NCBI GenBank assembly: GCA_036522815.1
Contig: DATDFC010000104.1
Location: 1 to 7,552 of the forward strand
Direction of reading: 5' to 3'
DNA from: AG41 sp036522815
Lineage (GTDB): Bacteria; Gemmatimonadota; Gemmatimonadetes; Gemmatimonadales; GWC2-71-9
Length of the DNA stretch: 7,552 nt
A program made the position numbers and the translations under genes. Position 1 is the stretch's first letter; every line of letters begins with the position of its first letter. Positions 1 to 7,005 of this stretch are shown here, in pieces. The notes below the pieces were generated by a model that was given only the letters and a program-made list of their open reading frames with translations, did no database searches and was not told the origin of the DNA.

Positions 1-699
1 GCGGCGCGCGTCCAGGCATACCGCGCCAGTCCGTCGGCCCCGGGCGTGGGCTGCACGGCGTGCTGGGACACGGTCATCACGAACTTGACGCAGTCGTTCA
101 TGGACACGACCGCCTCCCTCGATCTGGGCGGGTACCACGTATTCAGCACCGGCAACCAGGACACGCCAAACGGGCTCTCGCAAGCACCGGCGTCGGCGGT
201 CAACCTGGCCCATCCCGCCATCAAGGCGAACGCCGAGCTGCAGACGGGCGGCGGGGCCCTCGACAAGCGGTTCCTGGCCAAGGTCACGGATCGGCCCGAC
301 ACATTCTCGCTGTCGGGTCTGAGCTCGGCCTTGTCCTGGATCCGCTATCCCAGTCCCAACTCCTCGGTCCCGATTCTCCGCAATGAGGAGCTGATCCTCC
401 TGTGGGCCGAGGCACGCCTGGGTCAGGGCAACACCGCCGAGGCGGCCCAGTTCATCAACTTCGTCCGCCGCGTATCAGGGGGACTCACGCCAATCGCGAA
501 CCTCGCGAGCCAGACGACCGACTCGATCAGGACGGTGCTGCTGAAAGAGCGTCTGTACTCGTTGTTGTACGAGGGGGGGCACCACTGGATCGACATGCGC
601 CGTTATGGGCGCCTGAACCAGCTGCCCGTCGACCGCACGGGAGACGTGATCTTCTCGACGCTCCCGGTCAACAGCTTCGAAGTGCAGGCGCGGAAGTAG
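1..699 (+). CDS. SusD/RagB-family outer-membrane lipoprotein, C-terminal part (5' end outside window)
   Basis: Frame 1 is open from the first base to a TAG at 697-699, leaving the last 232 residues of a protein whose signal peptide and lipobox lie upstream. The GTG at 46 is inside the reading frame and is not the start. SusD/RagB proteins are surface lipoproteins that cap a SusC barrel and bind the substrate. Family marks are the C-terminal helix with RNEELILLWAEA (residues about 127-138), the FVRRVSGGL stretch, the ERLYSLLYEGG helix and the HWIDMRRYGRL motif, then a short LPVNSFEVQAR tail. It aligns by eye through its whole visible length with the complete SusD at 5489-6943, including AHPA, NGLS and RNEELILL blocks, so the two are paralogues. 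It carries a CxxC pair (C18, C21 of the visible part) where the paralogue has CxxxC. Its SusC partner is presumably upstream, which cannot be seen. The gene ends in a strong terminator. Confidence 0.93.
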   Translation, partial: AARVQAYRASPSAPGVGCTACWDTVITNLTQSFMDTTASLDLGGYHVFSTGNQDTPNGLSQAPASAVNLAHPAIKANAELQTGGGALDKRFLAKVTDRPDTFSLSGLSSALSWIRYPSPNSSVPILRNEELILLWAEARLGQGNTAEAAQFINFVRRVSGGLTPIANLASQTTDSIRTVLLKERLYSLLYEGGHHWIDMRRYGRLNQLPVDRTGDVIFSTLPVNSFEVQARK

Positions 700-720
700 G
701 CGTCGTCACCCAAGAAAGGC

Positions 721-757
721 ACCGCCGGGCGCAGCTCGCGCCCGGCGGTTTTTCTTT
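721..757. terminator. Bidirectional intrinsic terminator between convergent SusD fragment and M20 gene
   Basis: A perfect 11-bp GC-rich inverted repeat (721-731 ACCGCCGGGCG with 739-749 CGCCCGGCGGT) with a 7-nt loop is followed on the + strand by a T-rich run at 749-757 (TTTTTCTTT). On the - strand the opposite flank reads GCCTTTCTTG after the hairpin, a weaker T-rich tail. The 57-bp gap between the two stop codons therefore serves both genes. The M20 stop codon (complement of 757-759) touches the + strand T-tract. Confidence 0.88.
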
Positions 758-2274
758 CAGCCCGCCTGCGCCACCTCGTACAGGTACTCGACGTACGAGC
801 GCGCCGCCCCGTCGATCCCCCGCACGGCGGCGTTCGCCGACTCGATCACGTAATACTCGTCCGGCGCGTGCGCCCCGCTGCCGTGCCCCAGCCCGAAATG
901 GCCGGCCGGGAGCCGCAGCGGATCGCCCGTGAACACGTAGCCCGGCCACGAGCCGGCGATGCGCGGCAGGATCACCGGGTCGATGCTCGAGCGCCGATAC
1001 ACGGCGACTTGCGCCTTGATGAGCGCGGCGTCGCCCGGCGTGGTCGTGGGATCGTAGCCGCCCGTCATGTTCACCTCGATGTCGCCGAACCCCCGCTTGG
1101 CGAGATGCGCCTTGAGCGCCGCCAGCGACTCGGCCGCGGTCATGTCGGGCACGAGCCGCAGGTCGAGCTTTGCCACCGCGCGATGCGGCAGGATCGTCTT
1201 GCCTCCGGGTCCCGTGTAACCGCCCACCAGGCCCTCGATGTTGACCGTGGGGCGCGACACGAGGCGCTCCAGCGCCTCGACCCAGCTCACGTCGTGCACC
1301 CAGTGGTCCACGCCCATCTCCCGCTTGGCGACGGCCTCGTCGAGGCGGCGCGCCGCGGTCGCCACCATCGCCTTTTCACTCGCCGACAGCGGGCGGACCT
1401 TGGCCGTGTAGCCGTCGATGGCCGGCTCGTTGCCGTCGGGCGAGACCAGCGTCGCGAGCGCCTCGACCAGATGCCACGCCGGGCTGTCCACGCGCGCCTT
1501 GTTGCTCGAATGGATGTCCTTCTTGGGCCCGCGACCCCAGCGCTCCCCGCTCGACACCAGCTCGCATTCGATCACGCCCTTGGCGCCGAGCGTGATGGTG
1601 ACCTGGCCGTCGGACGCCTGCGCGGCCGAGGGCATGAAGATCCCGGCGGTGCGTCGCAGCGCGGTCTGCACCTCGGGCCGGCGCACGATCTGGGGGAAGT
1701 GGGGCGACCCGATCTCCTCCTCGCCCTCGGCCACGAGCACGAAGTTGAGCGGCGGCTTCCTGCCCGCGGCGCGGATGGCGTGCAGCGCGGCGAGGAACGT
1801 CGCTTCGGGCCCCTTCTGGTTCACGGCCCCGCGGCCCATGATCACCTTGCCGAGCCCGGGCCGGTCGACCAGGGCGGCGTCCCACGGTGGGGACGACCAC
1901 TCGGCCGGATCGGCCTGCTTGACGTCGTACATGAAGTAGAGGCCGAGGGTGCGCGGGGCGCCGGCGTCGAGCGTGGCGAAGATGCCGGGCTGGCCGTCGG
2001 TCGGGATCTTCGTCACCTGGTCGAAGCCGGCGTCCTTGAGCAGCCGCATGGTGAGCTCGCAGCCTTCGTTCACGCCGCGATTCTCGGCGGCGATGGACGG
2101 CTGCCGGATCCACTCCTGCAGGCGCGACACGGCTTCGTCGTGGCGCTTTTCGATCTCCGTGAAGATCGGGGCGAGGTCGTCGGAGCGACGCGTCGTGGCT
2201 GGGGCGCTGGGCCAGGCGAGGGCAGCGGTGGCGGCGGCGGTGCGCTCGAGGAAGGTGCGGCGGTCCACTGTCAT
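757..2274 (-). CDS. Tat-exported M20-family metallohydrolase with altered metal-site residues
   Basis: 505 residues, ATG at 2274-2272 preceded by GGAGG five bases upstream. Residues 1-26 form a twin-arginine signal (DRRTFLE at 4-10, Ala-rich core, APA cleavage site near 26), so a folded enzyme is probably exported to the periplasm. The body follows the M20 dipeptidase/carnosinase plan: MYDV at 115-118, MGRGAVNQKG at 146-155, EGEEEIGS at 183-190, a DIHSS lid motif at 253-257, R438 with GSWP, and GAHAPDE at 467-473. M20 enzymes hydrolyse peptide or N-acyl bonds with two metals. Compared with carnosinase-like members as I recall them, the first ligand His is M115, the bridging Asp is N152 and another ligand Asp appears to be Ser near 216. 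The catalytic pair E186/E187, H255, R438 and H469 remain. The fold call is secure; activity is uncertain. It is divergent from SusC, so it has its own promoter. The longer reading from 2514 would run into the SusC start and is rejected. Confidence 0.93.
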   Translation of the reverse strand: MTVDRRTFLERTAAATAALAWPSAPATTRRSDDLAPIFTEIEKRHDEAVSRLQEWIRQPSIAAENRGVNEGCELTMRLLKDAGFDQVTKIPTDGQPGIFATLDAGAPRTLGLYFMYDVKQADPAEWSSPPWDAALVDRPGLGKVIMGRGAVNQKGPEATFLAALHAIRAAGRKPPLNFVLVAEGEEEIGSPHFPQIVRRPEVQTALRRTAGIFMPSAAQASDGQVTITLGAKGVIECELVSSGERWGRGPKKDIHSSNKARVDSPAWHLVEALATLVSPDGNEPAIDGYTAKVRPLSASEKAMVATAARRLDEAVAKREMGVDHWVHDVSWVEALERLVSRPTVNIEGLVGGYTGPGGKTILPHRAVAKLDLRLVPDMTAAESLAALKAHLAKRGFGDIEVNMTGGYDPTTTPGDAALIKAQVAVYRRSSIDPVILPRIAGSWPGYVFTGDPLRLPAGHFGLGHGSGAHAPDEYYVIESANAAVRGIDGAARSYVEYLYEVAQAG

Positions 2275-2279
2275 GACGG

Positions 2280-2284
2280 CCTCC
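2280..2284 (-). promoter_or_regulatory. Ribosome binding site of the M20 gene
   Basis: The - strand reads CCGGAGGCCGTCATG, giving a GGAGG five bases before the ATG. This fixes the start at 2274 immediately ahead of the twin-arginine motif and rules out an 80-residue N-terminal extension. Confidence 0.85.
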
Positions 2285-2413
2285 GGATGTTGGGTCGGGC
2301 GAGGGGCGGGGGCGCGTTTCAAATTAGCCCGGGGACCGGACGAGCGGCACCGCCCCGTCCCCTTCTTGCGGCGGCGCCAAATGGACCGCAGCATATGTGG
2401 GGTTTCGTGCGGC

Positions 2414-2425
2414 TCACCATGGTGA
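2414..2425. repeat. 12-bp perfect palindrome in the SusC leader
   Basis: TCACCATGGTGA is its own reverse complement. It sits 18 bp before the SusC Shine-Dalgarno and 28 bp before its GTG start, downstream of any likely promoter. It could be a repressor half-site pair or chance. Without a loop it would not make a stable RNA hairpin on its own. Confidence 0.4.
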
Positions 2426-2442
2426 ACTCTGTAGCAGTGCTC

Positions 2443-2449
2443 GAGGAGG
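2443..2449 (+). promoter_or_regulatory. Ribosome binding site of susC-like gene (decides a GTG start)
   Basis: GAGGAGG ends four bases before GTG at 2454. That start gives a protein beginning MVQRTSLFALALAALG, a clean signal peptide. The earlier in-frame GTG at 2397 has no comparable SD and would add 19 residues that spoil the signal peptide. Confidence 0.85.
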
Positions 2450-2453
2450 CTTC

Positions 2454-5400
2454 GTGGTACAGCGTACTTCGCTCTTCGCCCTAGCCCTGGCGGCCCTGGG
2501 CGCGGCCGGCGCATCGGGCCAGGAGCGCCAAATCACCGGTCGCGTGACCTCGGCCACGAACGGCGAGCCGATCGCGGGCGTCAACGTGTCCGTGACCGGC
2601 GCGGCGTTCGCCGCCGTCACCAACGCCGACGGTCGCTACACGATCTCGGCGCCCGCGGGCGCCGCGACGTTGGCGTTCCGCCGCATAGCGTTCAAGCGCC
2701 GCGAGGTGGCGATCGCGGCGGGGCAAACCACGGCCGACGTGGCGCTCGAGTCCGACGTGTTCAACCTCGAGGCGGTGGTGGTCACGGGGCAGGCGACGGG
2801 CGTGGAGCGGCGCAATGCCGCCATCGCGACGACCAACGTGAGCGGCGAAGACGTCTCGCGGGTACCCTCGCCCTCGATTGACCGCGCCCTGGCCGGCCGC
2901 GTCCCCGGGGCGATCATCAGCCAGAACTCGGGGGCGCCGGGAGGCGGCACCCAGATCCAGGTCAGAGGCAACAACACCGTGATCGGCAACCCCGACCCAC
3001 TGTTCGTTGTGGATGGCGTGATCTACAGCGACGTGGCGCTACCAACCGGTCTGTTCACGGCCACGGGGAGCTCTTCGAATCGCGGCAACGGCGAACTGCA
3101 GGACGATCCCGTCAACCGCCTCGCCGACCTGAACCCGGGCGATGTCGAGTCGATCGACTTGCTGCCGGGCGCTGCGGCTGCGTCGATTTACGGTTCCAAG
3201 GCCGCGAACGGCGTGCTGATCATCAAGACCAAACGCGGGACGGCGGGGAAGCCTCGCGCCAGCATCACCCAGACGATGGGCGTCTTCGAGCTCGAGCGGG
3301 GCCCGGCGCCGCGCGCGTTCACCGAGGCCCAGGCACTCGCGCAGTACGCGGCGGACTCCGCGGACACCGCACTCATCAAGTCCTACGAGATCAACGGCCA
3401 GCTGCCTGTGTACGACCACCTTCAGGAAGTCGCTGGCAGCAAGCCGCTCTCCTACGCCACCGATCTGAACGTGAGCGGGGGGACCGAGAATACGCGGTAC
3501 TATCTCTCCGGCGGCTTCAAGCATGACGGCGGCATCGTCGACAACACGTTCAACAATCGCCAAAACCTGCGCGCCAACATCGACCAGTCCTTGTCGGATC
3601 GCTTACGGTTCAGTTTCTCGAGCGCGTTCACCCGAAACCAGACCGACAAGGGGTTCACGAACAACGACAACAACGGCGCCAGCGTCACCTACGCCATCGC
3701 CTACATTCCCTCGTTCCTCGACATACGACCGGCGAACGGCGTGTTCCCCCAGCCGGCCTTCACGTACTTAAGCTCGAATCCGCTGCAGACCATCGCGCTC
3801 GGCAGGAACGACGAGGTCGTGACGCGCTTCACCGGCGGCGGCACGCTCACCTATCAAGCGGCGCAAAGCGCGCGACACAACCTCCAGCTGATCGCGTCTG
3901 GTGGGATCGACTTCTTCACGCAAACGAGCGAGGTGCTCGCCCCACCGGAGCTGTTCTTCCAGCAGACGAGCTCCACCCCGGGCAGCTCCGCCCTGTCCAA
4001 CGCGAACAGCCGCCAATGGAACTGGAACCTGAACGCCATACACGCCTACACGCCTGCGGGGGGCACGTTCAAGGCCACGACCTCCGGGGGCATCCAGGTC
4101 GAAGATCGCGAGATCGGTCGCTCGCGCGTGACAGCGCGCGGGCTCCTGCCGGGGCAGTCGAACATCGATCAGGGGTCGGTGCTGGGTGGTCAATTCGAGC
4201 TCAATGCGACGGAGCGCACGCTCGCGTTCTATGGCCAGGAGGAGTTCCTCACGCTGGCCGAGCGGCTCCTGATCTCCGTCGGCATCCGCGCCGAGCGCTC
4301 GAGCGCCAACGGGGACGTGAGCAAATACTACACGTTCCCCAAGGCCGCGGCGTCCTACCGTTTCCCGAACCTCCTGGGCGATGGAAGCGAGCTGAAGCTG
4401 CGCGGCGACTACGGCGAGTCAGGGAGCCAACCCCTGTTCGGTCAGAAGTTCACGACCCTCTCGAGTAGTGTGATCGGGGGTAGCGTCGGCACGGGGATCA
4501 CGGGGACCGCGGGCGCGCCGGACCTCAGGCCCGAGCGGGTCAAGGAGTTCGAAGGAGGCGTGGATGCCACTCTGTGGAACGGTCGCGCGAGCTTGGCGGT
4601 GACCGCCTACAGCCGGCACACCTACGATGCGTTCCTCCTGGCCAGCCCCGTCCCATCCAGCGGCTTCACCAGCAGGATCCTGAACGGCGGGGTGCTCTGG
4701 AACGAAGGTCTCGAGGTAGCGCTGGGCGTGACCCCCATCCAGCGGAAGGACCTGAACTGGGTGTTCCGGACCACGTTCACGTCTGTGAAGAACCGCGTGC
4801 AGCAGCTCCCCGTGCCGGACGTCTGCCCGGTGGCGTCGCTCACCGATACCACGGTGGTCTGCGGCTTCCGGCCGGCGAACGCGGGGTTTGGCCTCGCCTA
4901 CGGGGAGTTCTTCATCCAGAAGGGGCGGCCGATCACCCAGATCCTTGGTACTGACACGGTGCCCGGCAGCTGCACACCGACGCCGGACGACTGCCAGTAC
5001 GTCACCCGGTCCTTCGGACAGGCCAACCCGAAGTTCCGGATGTCGTTCTCAAACGACGTCAGTTACAAGCAGGTGTCGCTTTCGATGCTGTGGGATTGGC
5101 AGGCGGGCGGCGTGGCGCAGAACCAGACGCTGTCGCTGTACGACTGCAACGGGCTCGCGCCGGACCAGGCTACTCCGGCGGGCCAGGCCCGGTACGACGC
5201 CTGCAATGTGTACGGCACCGCGGGGGCGTTCATCCAGTCCACCACATTCCTGAAGCTCCGAGAAGCGAGTATCGCCGTCGAGCTGCCCGCACGCTTTGCG
5301 ACCTGGTTCGGCGCGCGCAACGCGCGGGTGAGCGTCACGGGACGCAATTTGCTGCTCTTCACCAACTACTTCGGCTACGACCCCGAGGTGTCGAACTACG

Positions 5401-5486
5401 GCCAGCAGGCGATCGTGCGGAATATCGACCTTGGGCCCTATCCGCCCGAGCGCAGCTTCTACTTCTCGATCACGGCGGGGTTCTGA
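2454..5486 (+). CDS. SusC/RagA-family TonB-dependent outer-membrane transporter
   Basis: 1010 residues from GTG, a normal length for the family. A signal peptide covers about 1-23 (ending GASGQ). A carboxypeptidase-regulatory-like beta domain follows at about 26-98 (ITGRV, GVNVSVTGA, TNADGRYTI). The plug spans about 105-262: VVVTG, the SIDRALAGRVPGA motif near 141-153, IQVRGNN, PLFVVDGVIY, NPGDVESIDLLPGAAAASIYGSKAANG in substance, and KTKRG. The rest is a 22-strand-type barrel ending in aromatic Phe. Together with SusD it imports a bulky nutrient using TonB energy. The next gene starts 2 bp after its stop, so the two are co-transcribed and probably translationally coupled. Its only six cysteines are C791, C803, C840, C847, C898 and C917, three close pairs in the late barrel, likely in extracellular loops. 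Cargo cannot be read from sequence. The M20 neighbour hints at peptides or acylated amino acids. Confidence 0.95.
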   Translation: MVQRTSLFALALAALGAAGASGQERQITGRVTSATNGEPIAGVNVSVTGAAFAAVTNADGRYTISAPAGAATLAFRRIAFKRREVAIAAGQTTADVALESDVFNLEAVVVTGQATGVERRNAAIATTNVSGEDVSRVPSPSIDRALAGRVPGAIISQNSGAPGGGTQIQVRGNNTVIGNPDPLFVVDGVIYSDVALPTGLFTATGSSSNRGNGELQDDPVNRLADLNPGDVESIDLLPGAAAASIYGSKAANGVLIIKTKRGTAGKPRASITQTMGVFELERGPAPRAFTEAQALAQYAADSADTALIKSYEINGQLPVYDHLQEVAGSKPLSYATDLNVSGGTENTRYYLSGGFKHDGGIVDNTFNNRQNLRANIDQSLSDRLRFSFSSAFTRNQTDKGFTNNDNNGASVTYAIAYIPSFLDIRPANGVFPQPAFTYLSSNPLQTIALGRNDEVVTRFTGGGTLTYQAAQSARHNLQLIASGGIDFFTQTSEVLAPPELFFQQTSSTPGSSALSNANSRQWNWNLNAIHAYTPAGGTFKATTSGGIQVEDREIGRSRVTARGLLPGQSNIDQGSVLGGQFELNATERTLAFYGQEEFLTLAERLLISVGIRAERSSANGDVSKYYTFPKAAASYRFPNLLGDGSELKLRGDYGESGSQPLFGQKFTTLSSSVIGGSVGTGITGTAGAPDLRPERVKEFEGGVDATLWNGRASLAVTAYSRHTYDAFLLASPVPSSGFTSRILNGGVLWNEGLEVALGVTPIQRKDLNWVFRTTFTSVKNRVQQLPVPDVCPVASLTDTTVVCGFRPANAGFGLAYGEFFIQKGRPITQILGTDTVPGSCTPTPDDCQYVTRSFGQANPKFRMSFSNDVSYKQVSLSMLWDWQAGGVAQNQTLSLYDCNGLAPDQATPAGQARYDACNVYGTAGAFIQSTTFLKLREASIAVELPARFATWFGARNARVSVTGRNLLLFTNYFGYDPEVSNYGQQAIVRNIDLGPYPPERSFYFSITAGF

Positions 5487-5488
5487 CA

Positions 5489-6943
5489 ATGATCACCAAT
5501 GAGATGATTCGTTCGGTGCGTGCCGGGGCCCTCATGGCGCTGCTCCTCGTGACGGCGTGCTCGGATTTCTTCAACGTCCCGAATTCGAACCAGCCGAACC
5601 TCGAGGATCTGGTCAACAATCCGACACGGACCAAGCTGTCCGCGGCCGCGACCGGCATCTTCGCAGGCGCGCGCAGCGGGATTCAGTCCTACATCTGGCG
5701 TCTCGGCTCCATGGGTCGGGAGGGTATCAATCTCTCGGGGAACAATCAGCCGGACTACCAGGAACCGTACTTCGGGCCCCTGCAGAGCACCGGATTCGGA
5801 GGCGCGCAGTGGACCGATCGCTACCAGAACATCCGCAACATCAATGTGTATCTCAACGCCCTGGCGCGGATCAGCAACACCGAGGTCGCGGACGGTGAGA
5901 AGGCTGCCGGTCGGGGCATGGCGAATACGCTGAAGGCGCTCGCCTTCACGTACGTGATCCTGACACGCGATACGCTCGGCGCGCCGATCGACGTCGACCA
6001 CCCCATCACCGATGCGCCGGCGCCCTTCGTCTCTAGAGACAGCGTCTACAAGCACATCATCGGTCTGCTCGACTCGGCCCAAGCCGACCTGGGTCGTGCC
6101 ACGGCGGCGAGCGCGGACTTCCCGTTCCCGATTCCGCCAGGGCTCGCGAGCTTCGCCACGCCGGCGACGTTCGTGCAGTTCAACCGCGCCCTCGCCGCGA
6201 AGGCGGAGGTGCTGCGCGCCAGTGCAGCGGGATGTGGGGCACCCTGCTACACCCAGGCGCTCACGGACCTGGCCGGCTCGTTCCTCGTGGTGGATTCCGC
6301 GAGCCTGGGAAACGGTGCGATGTTCGATTTTTCGACTGCGCCCGGCGACGCGACGAACGGCCTGTCGGAGCCGCTCAACGGCGTGACGTTTTACGCCCAC
6401 CCGGCGGATACCGCCGACGCCCAACAGCAGCCCGGCGGTAGCCCGGATCAGCGGGTCCTCGACAAGCTCGCGACAGCGGAGGTTGTGCAGGTGTTGGGCG
6501 GGATCTCAATCCACGGCGAGCAGAAGTTCACAATGTATTTCACCGGCGGGAAACCCGACCCGAACCACGCGATCCCCATCATTCGGAACGAAGAGCTGAT
6601 CCTGTTGCGCGCCGAGGCGGAGTGGTTCGCGAGCGCACCCAACAAGGCTCAGGCGATCGTGGACCTCGACTTCGTCCGCCAGAACGCCGGTGGGCTCGCG
6701 CCGACGACCGTGACGATCGTCAGCCAGGACTCGGACTTCGTGAAGGAGCTGATCTACAATCGGCGCTACTCGCTCCTCTGGGAGCAGGGCTCCCGCTGGA
6801 TCGACGCTCGCCGCTTCAATCGGCTGGCGGACATTATCAACGAGGTTCCGAGCTTCCCGAGCGTGCCGAAGGTGATGCCGCTGCCCAAAGCTGAGTGCGA
6901 CGCCCGCGGGTTCGCGACGAACTGCACGCCGCTGAATCCCTGA
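5489..6943 (+). CDS. SusD/RagB-family substrate-binding lipoprotein
   Basis: 484 residues. The ATG at 5489 lies 2 bp after the SusC stop, with a weak G-rich stretch (5474-5480) as SD, suggesting coupling to SusC translation. A lipoprotein signal ends in LVTAC with C24 as the lipidated Cys, followed by Ser-Asp. The mature protein has SusD marks: an N-terminal NQPNLEDLVNN helix region, a helical central part with NTLKALAFTYVILTRD and DTLGAPID, and the C-terminal RNEELILLRAEAE (366-378), NRRYSLLWEQG and RWIDARRF (436-443) blocks, closing with MPLPKAE. In the family this protein forms the hinged lid of the SusC barrel at the cell surface. Besides C24 it has four cysteines in two pairs, C249/C253 (CGAPC) and C470/C479 near the C-terminus. 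Both pairs may be disulfides, by inference. It is paralogous to the fragment at 1-699. A terminator follows, ending the two-gene operon. Confidence 0.95.
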   Translation: MITNEMIRSVRAGALMALLLVTACSDFFNVPNSNQPNLEDLVNNPTRTKLSAAATGIFAGARSGIQSYIWRLGSMGREGINLSGNNQPDYQEPYFGPLQSTGFGGAQWTDRYQNIRNINVYLNALARISNTEVADGEKAAGRGMANTLKALAFTYVILTRDTLGAPIDVDHPITDAPAPFVSRDSVYKHIIGLLDSAQADLGRATAASADFPFPIPPGLASFATPATFVQFNRALAAKAEVLRASAAGCGAPCYTQALTDLAGSFLVVDSASLGNGAMFDFSTAPGDATNGLSEPLNGVTFYAHPADTADAQQQPGGSPDQRVLDKLATAEVVQVLGGISIHGEQKFTMYFTGGKPDPNHAIPIIRNEELILLRAEAEWFASAPNKAQAIVDLDFVRQNAGGLAPTTVTIVSQDSDFVKELIYNRRYSLLWEQGSRWIDARRFNRLADIINEVPSFPSVPKVMPLPKAECDARGFATNCTPLNP

Positions 6944-6965
6944 GCGGCGGTGGAATGAAGAGACG

Positions 6966-6998
6966 GAGGGGGGCGCAGCAGGCTGCGCCCCTCTTTTT
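6966..6998 (+). terminator. Intrinsic terminator after the SusC/SusD operon
   Basis: GGGGCGCAGC (6970-6979) pairs with GCTGCGCCCC (6982-6991). The formal 2-nt loop probably opens to 4 nt. Five Ts follow at 6994-6998. It begins 22 bp after the SusD stop. On the - strand there is no good T-run beyond the hairpin, so it should act mainly on the + strand, though it also lies just past the stop of the convergent membrane-protein gene. Confidence 0.88.
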
Positions 6999-7005
6999 GT
7001 CAGCT

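Larger units (their letters stand above)
2275..2453. promoter_or_regulatory. Divergent intergenic region (M20 / SusC)
   Basis: This 179-bp gap must hold the promoters of both divergent genes. The only AT-rich patches are around 2317-2326 (GCTAATTTG on the - strand) and 2391-2398 (GCATATGT on the + strand). Neither matches a sigma-70 -10/-35 pair well, and the first is one base short of the Bacteroidota TAnnTTTG element. I therefore do not assign a specific promoter. A 12-bp palindrome lies in the SusC leader and is listed separately. Confidence 0.6.

Noticed and set aside
1..699. SusD fragment as a pseudogene or truncated gene
   Set aside because: The frame is open through base 1 and the alignment to the paralogue continues to the very edge, so the missing part is explained by the window boundary.
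2391..2397. CATATG as a -10 promoter element for SusC
   Set aside because: It matches the TATAAT consensus at only three of six positions, and no -35-like hexamer lies at 16-18 bp. The nearest TTGCGG is 20 bp away.
2397..2453. SusC starting at the GTG at 2397
   Set aside because: It has no Shine-Dalgarno. The added residues disrupt the signal peptide, and the GTG at 2454 has GAGGAGG four bases upstream.
868..2484. Long + strand open frame (538 codons) covering the M20 gene
   Set aside because: It is antisense to a clear M20 protein, rich in Arg/His/Gly with no recognisable motif, and typical of spurious frames in GC-rich DNA.
2275..2514. 80-residue N-terminal extension of the M20 protein
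   Set aside because: It would overlap the SusC start and push the Tat signal inside the protein. A good GGAGG sits just before the ATG at 2274.
5090..5488. N-terminal extension of SusD into the SusC coding region
   Set aside because: The SusD lipoprotein signal begins at the ATG at 5489. The upstream in-frame sequence is just an out-of-frame reading of SusC.
5459..6424. 321-codon - strand open frame opposite SusD
   Set aside because: Its composition (Arg, Val, Glu rich) and lack of motifs mark it as a shadow of the SusD gene, which has family motifs and a lipobox.
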